A DNA stretch of 6,999 nucleotides from Candidatus Minthomonas equi. GTDB taxonomy: Bacteria > Bacteroidota > Bacteroidia > Bacteroidales > UBA932. The notes below the pieces were generated by a model. It was not told the origin of the DNA. It ran no database searches and was given only the letters and a program-made list of their open reading frames with translations. This document shows, piece by piece, positions 5,039-6,999 of the stretch; the first letter of the stretch is position 1, and every line of letters begins with the position of its first letter. The stretch lies in NCBI GenBank assembly GCA_018064575.1, contig JAGHUZ010000213.1, positions 1 through 6,999 on the forward strand. Direction: 5' to 3'. A program made the position numbers and the translations under genes.

Positions 5039-5761
5039 TCAATTTTCAGAAATTCTTTCCAAAAAAATTATTCGTGTCTCCGGTTTCAAACATTCATCGC
5101 TTCCATATACCCTTATGCTGTTACATTTGACTGCGCATTCCGCTTCGCTGCAATGGCCGCCATCACATAATCTGATTCGATAATACCCATCAGACGGGAG
5201 AAGTTTCAAACCTTCCGCCCAATCGCCATATCGTACAGACCATTCGTAACCAAGCAGTTCTGAGGCCCGTGAAAAATTCCCGTCACCGATAAGAGAACGG
5301 ATTACAGTGGAACTCACGTGGGACGCAGCCACTTCGAATTCCTCCACTATCGAGACACCGAGCCCACAACTTTCAGCCACTGCCTTCAATTCCTGTCCGG
5401 AAAGTTTCTCCCGCCCCAAGCGATGGTCATATCCGATTACGAGAGTGGAGAGATGATATTCCTTCACCAGTATTTCCGAAATGAAATCCTCCGCCGTCAT
5501 CCGGCTCAAATCCTTCGTAAACGGAATGACAAAAACGTGTCGGATTCCACATTCTCTAATCAAGTCTGTTTTTTCTTCAAGGGTATTCAAAAGTCTCAAA
5601 TCCTCAGATGCGGATTCCAACAGGAAACGGGGATGGGGCCAGAAAGTGACAATACCACTTTCCGAACCCGTTTCCGATGCTAATCTGATGATTTCACGAA
5701 GAACAGCCCTGTGACCGGAATGAACTCCATCAAAAAAGCCTGTCGCAGCGACTAAAGCCAT
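5039..5761 (-). CDS. RibF-family FAD synthetase with vestigial riboflavin kinase part
   Basis: The N-terminal 160 residues form an FMN adenylyltransferase domain: GFFDGVHSGH with HxGH at 14-17 for ATP binding, TFWPHPR at 39-45, IGYDHRLGR at 109-117 and SSTVIR at 150-155. This domain transfers AMP from ATP to FMN to give FAD. The protein has only 240 residues, against about 310 for two-domain RibF. The C-terminal part keeps barrel-like traces (LLPSDGYYRIRL near 187, IIFLERI at 231) but lacks the G-F-P-T-A-N motif that binds Mg-ATP in riboflavin kinase, and the later N-x-G-x-R-P-T-F. It is therefore probably adenylyltransferase only, or a divergent paralogue with a different substrate. The ATG at 5761 overlaps the phosphorylase 3' end by 10 nt. 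A full RibF is expected elsewhere in the genome. Confidence 0.85.
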   Translation of the reverse strand: MALVAATGFFDGVHSGHRAVLREIIRLASETGSESGIVTFWPHPRFLLESASEDLRLLNTLEEKTDLIRECGIRHVFVIPFTKDLSRMTAEDFISEILVKEYHLSTLVIGYDHRLGREKLSGQELKAVAESCGLGVSIVEEFEVAASHVSSTVIRSLIGDGNFSRASELLGYEWSVRYGDWAEGLKLLPSDGYYRIRLCDGGHCSEAECAVKCNSIRVYGSDECLKPETRIIFLERISEN

Positions 5762-6999
5762 TTTACAAGTTCGAAGTCCTGACGATGAGGCAACAAATCA
5801 TTTTTCGCAAATATTCTCGTGGCTATCTGGTATGTTCCCGTCTGTTCCGGAATGATATCCAAGCTGAAATGAGCCACCCCTTCGCGGCAGTATTCAAGCA
5901 CATATGTATTGTGTTTGTGAATGTGCAGTTTACCCTTGCCGTCCTGAGTTACGGTCACATCCTCCACTCCTATATCCTCCGGATTCAAATCACCGACAAA
6001 CAGATCCAACTCCGCGTGGGTAGTCATACCCAATTCGAAACTGTATCTCATCATATCATTGGTCTTGTCTGCGGAAACCACTTCTATCTGCGACCATCCG
6101 CGACGTATTTTCTTTTTCCAGAATGCCAGTTCGCGGGCTATGGCGAAATCATTTGCCATAAGTCCGCACGAACGCTTGTACAGCGGTTCATAGTACTGAC
6201 GGATGTAATCACCGAGCATACGGTTGGTCGTGAAATTGCACGCCACCTTGGCGATGGTGTTCTTGATGATTCTTATCCATTCTTTCGAGTAGCCGAGTTT
6301 TTTGTCGGCATTGTAGAATTTGGCTGTAATGTCATTCTCGATGATGTTATAGATGGTGGCAGCATCCAATTCATCCTGATAATTCTGGTCATCGTAAGTG
6401 CGCTCCATAGGAAGTGCCCATCCGGCATCTTTCTTATAACCTTCAACCCACCATCCATCGAGAACGGAAAAATGCATTACACCGTTCATAACCGCCTTCT
6501 CCCCGGATGTTCCGGAAGCTTCGAGAGGTCTGGTAGGGGTATTCATCCGTATATCCACACCTTGAACCAGATACTTGGCCAGATTGATATCGTAATTCGG
6601 CACGAACACTATCTTACCTATGAACTGCGGCATCTTGGATATCTCAACTATTCTCTTTATCAAATCCTGCCCTCCACGGTCAGCGGGATGAGCCTTCCCG
6701 GCATACAGAAACTGTACGGGATGTTCAGGATTATTCACGATTTCATTGAGTCTGTCCAAACCACGGAAAAGCAGATGAGCCCTCTTGTATGTGGCGAAAC
6801 GGCGGGCAAACCCTATGGTAAGTACGTCATCACGCAGCGTCTTCACGATTTTCACCTGCTGCTGGGGAGAATAATGATTGGTCGCGGAAGGATCGGAAAT
6901 ACGTTTCCTGACCTGTTCTATCAGTCTCTTCCTGAGTTTTGTCCTGATTTTCCAAATCTCACTGTCTTCCACTTCATAAATACCCTCAAAGCATTTTTT
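5752..6999 (-). CDS. glgP: Alpha-glucan phosphorylase (GT35), C-terminal part, cut by window edge
   Basis: The frame is open through the right edge; 415 residues are visible. It matches the short-type alpha-glucan phosphorylase (TIGR02094-like) group: GFARRFATYKRAHLLF, then QFLYAGKAHPAD, RMNTPTRPLEASGTSGEK and MNGVMHFSVLDGWWVEGY. The lysine in SGTSGEKA (codon at 6496-6498) is the one that binds pyridoxal phosphate. The enzyme releases glucose 1-phosphate from alpha-1,4-glucans such as glycogen, using phosphate, in the cytosol. The last 90 residues form a beta-rich C-terminal extension (AELDLFVGDLNPEDIG onward), usual in this subgroup. A GTG at 6972 could be mistaken for a start, but the conserved fold clearly begins further upstream and the frame has no stop before the edge. 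Its end overlaps the next gene by 10 nt. Confidence 0.93.
   Translation of the reverse strand, partial: KKCFEGIYEVEDSEIWKIRTKLRKRLIEQVRKRISDPSATNHYSPQQQVKIVKTLRDDVLTIGFARRFATYKRAHLLFRGLDRLNEIVNNPEHPVQFLYAGKAHPADRGGQDLIKRIVEISKMPQFIGKIVFVPNYDINLAKYLVQGVDIRMNTPTRPLEASGTSGEKAVMNGVMHFSVLDGWWVEGYKKDAGWALPMERTYDDQNYQDELDAATIYNIIENDITAKFYNADKKLGYSKEWIRIIKNTIAKVACNFTTNRMLGDYIRQYYEPLYKRSCGLMANDFAIARELAFWKKKIRRGWSQIEVVSADKTNDMMRYSFELGMTTHAELDLFVGDLNPEDIGVEDVTVTQDGKGKLHIHKHNTYVLEYCREGVAHFSLDIIPEQTGTYQIATRIFAKNDLLPHRQDFELVKWL

Noticed and set aside
6970..6972. GTG at 6972 as the phosphorylase start
   Set aside because: The frame is open to the window edge and only the C-terminal half of a GT35 enzyme lies downstream, so the true start is outside the window.

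Overview
All genes in this window lie on the minus strand, so transcription runs from the right edge to the left. The organism looks like a member of the Bacteroidales. Evidence: a lipoprotein with a Bacteroidetes-type DUF4369/thioredoxin-like layout, a greA-HIT gene pair, AT-rich starts mostly without Shine-Dalgarno sequences, a Bacteroides-type -7 box (TATCTTTG), and moderate GC content. I cannot name the genus.

Right part (about 5000-6999): the C-terminal half of an alpha-glucan phosphorylase (GT35) runs off the right edge. It overlaps by 10 nt a compact FAD synthetase-like gene (RibF family) whose riboflavin kinase part appears eroded. A hairpin with a T-rich tract follows. A Bacteroides-type promoter box sits just upstream of that hairpin, so the hairpin may end the upstream operon, lie in the greA leader, or both.

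Middle part (2435-4946): a tight operon of greA, a HIT-family hydrolase gene, a lipoprotein gene and cvpA, with gaps of 3, 4 and 12 nt. The lipoprotein's thioredoxin-like domain has lost both redox cysteines. A hairpin follows cvpA and may end this operon.

Left part (1-2340): this is the accessory and most interesting region, and it looks like a peptide secretion locus. It starts with a previously uncalled 35-codon gene for a single-span hydrophobic peptide, preceded by a very strong Shine-Dalgarno sequence. Next is a peptidase-C39 ABC exporter of the kind that cuts double-glycine leaders. The exporter gene is broken by a one-base frame disruption between its fifth and sixth membrane helices, leaving two ORFs that overlap by ATGA. 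Twelve bases after it begins another uncalled ORF, cut by the left edge, whose 27 visible residues form a good double-glycine leader. This is the probable cargo. The two small genes, the protease-exporter and the strong ribosome binding sites together suggest an undescribed bacteriocin-like or signalling-peptide system whose remainder lies left of the window.

No stretch over 300 bases lacks a gene. I saw no tRNA, rRNA, CRISPR array, insertion sequence or transposase.
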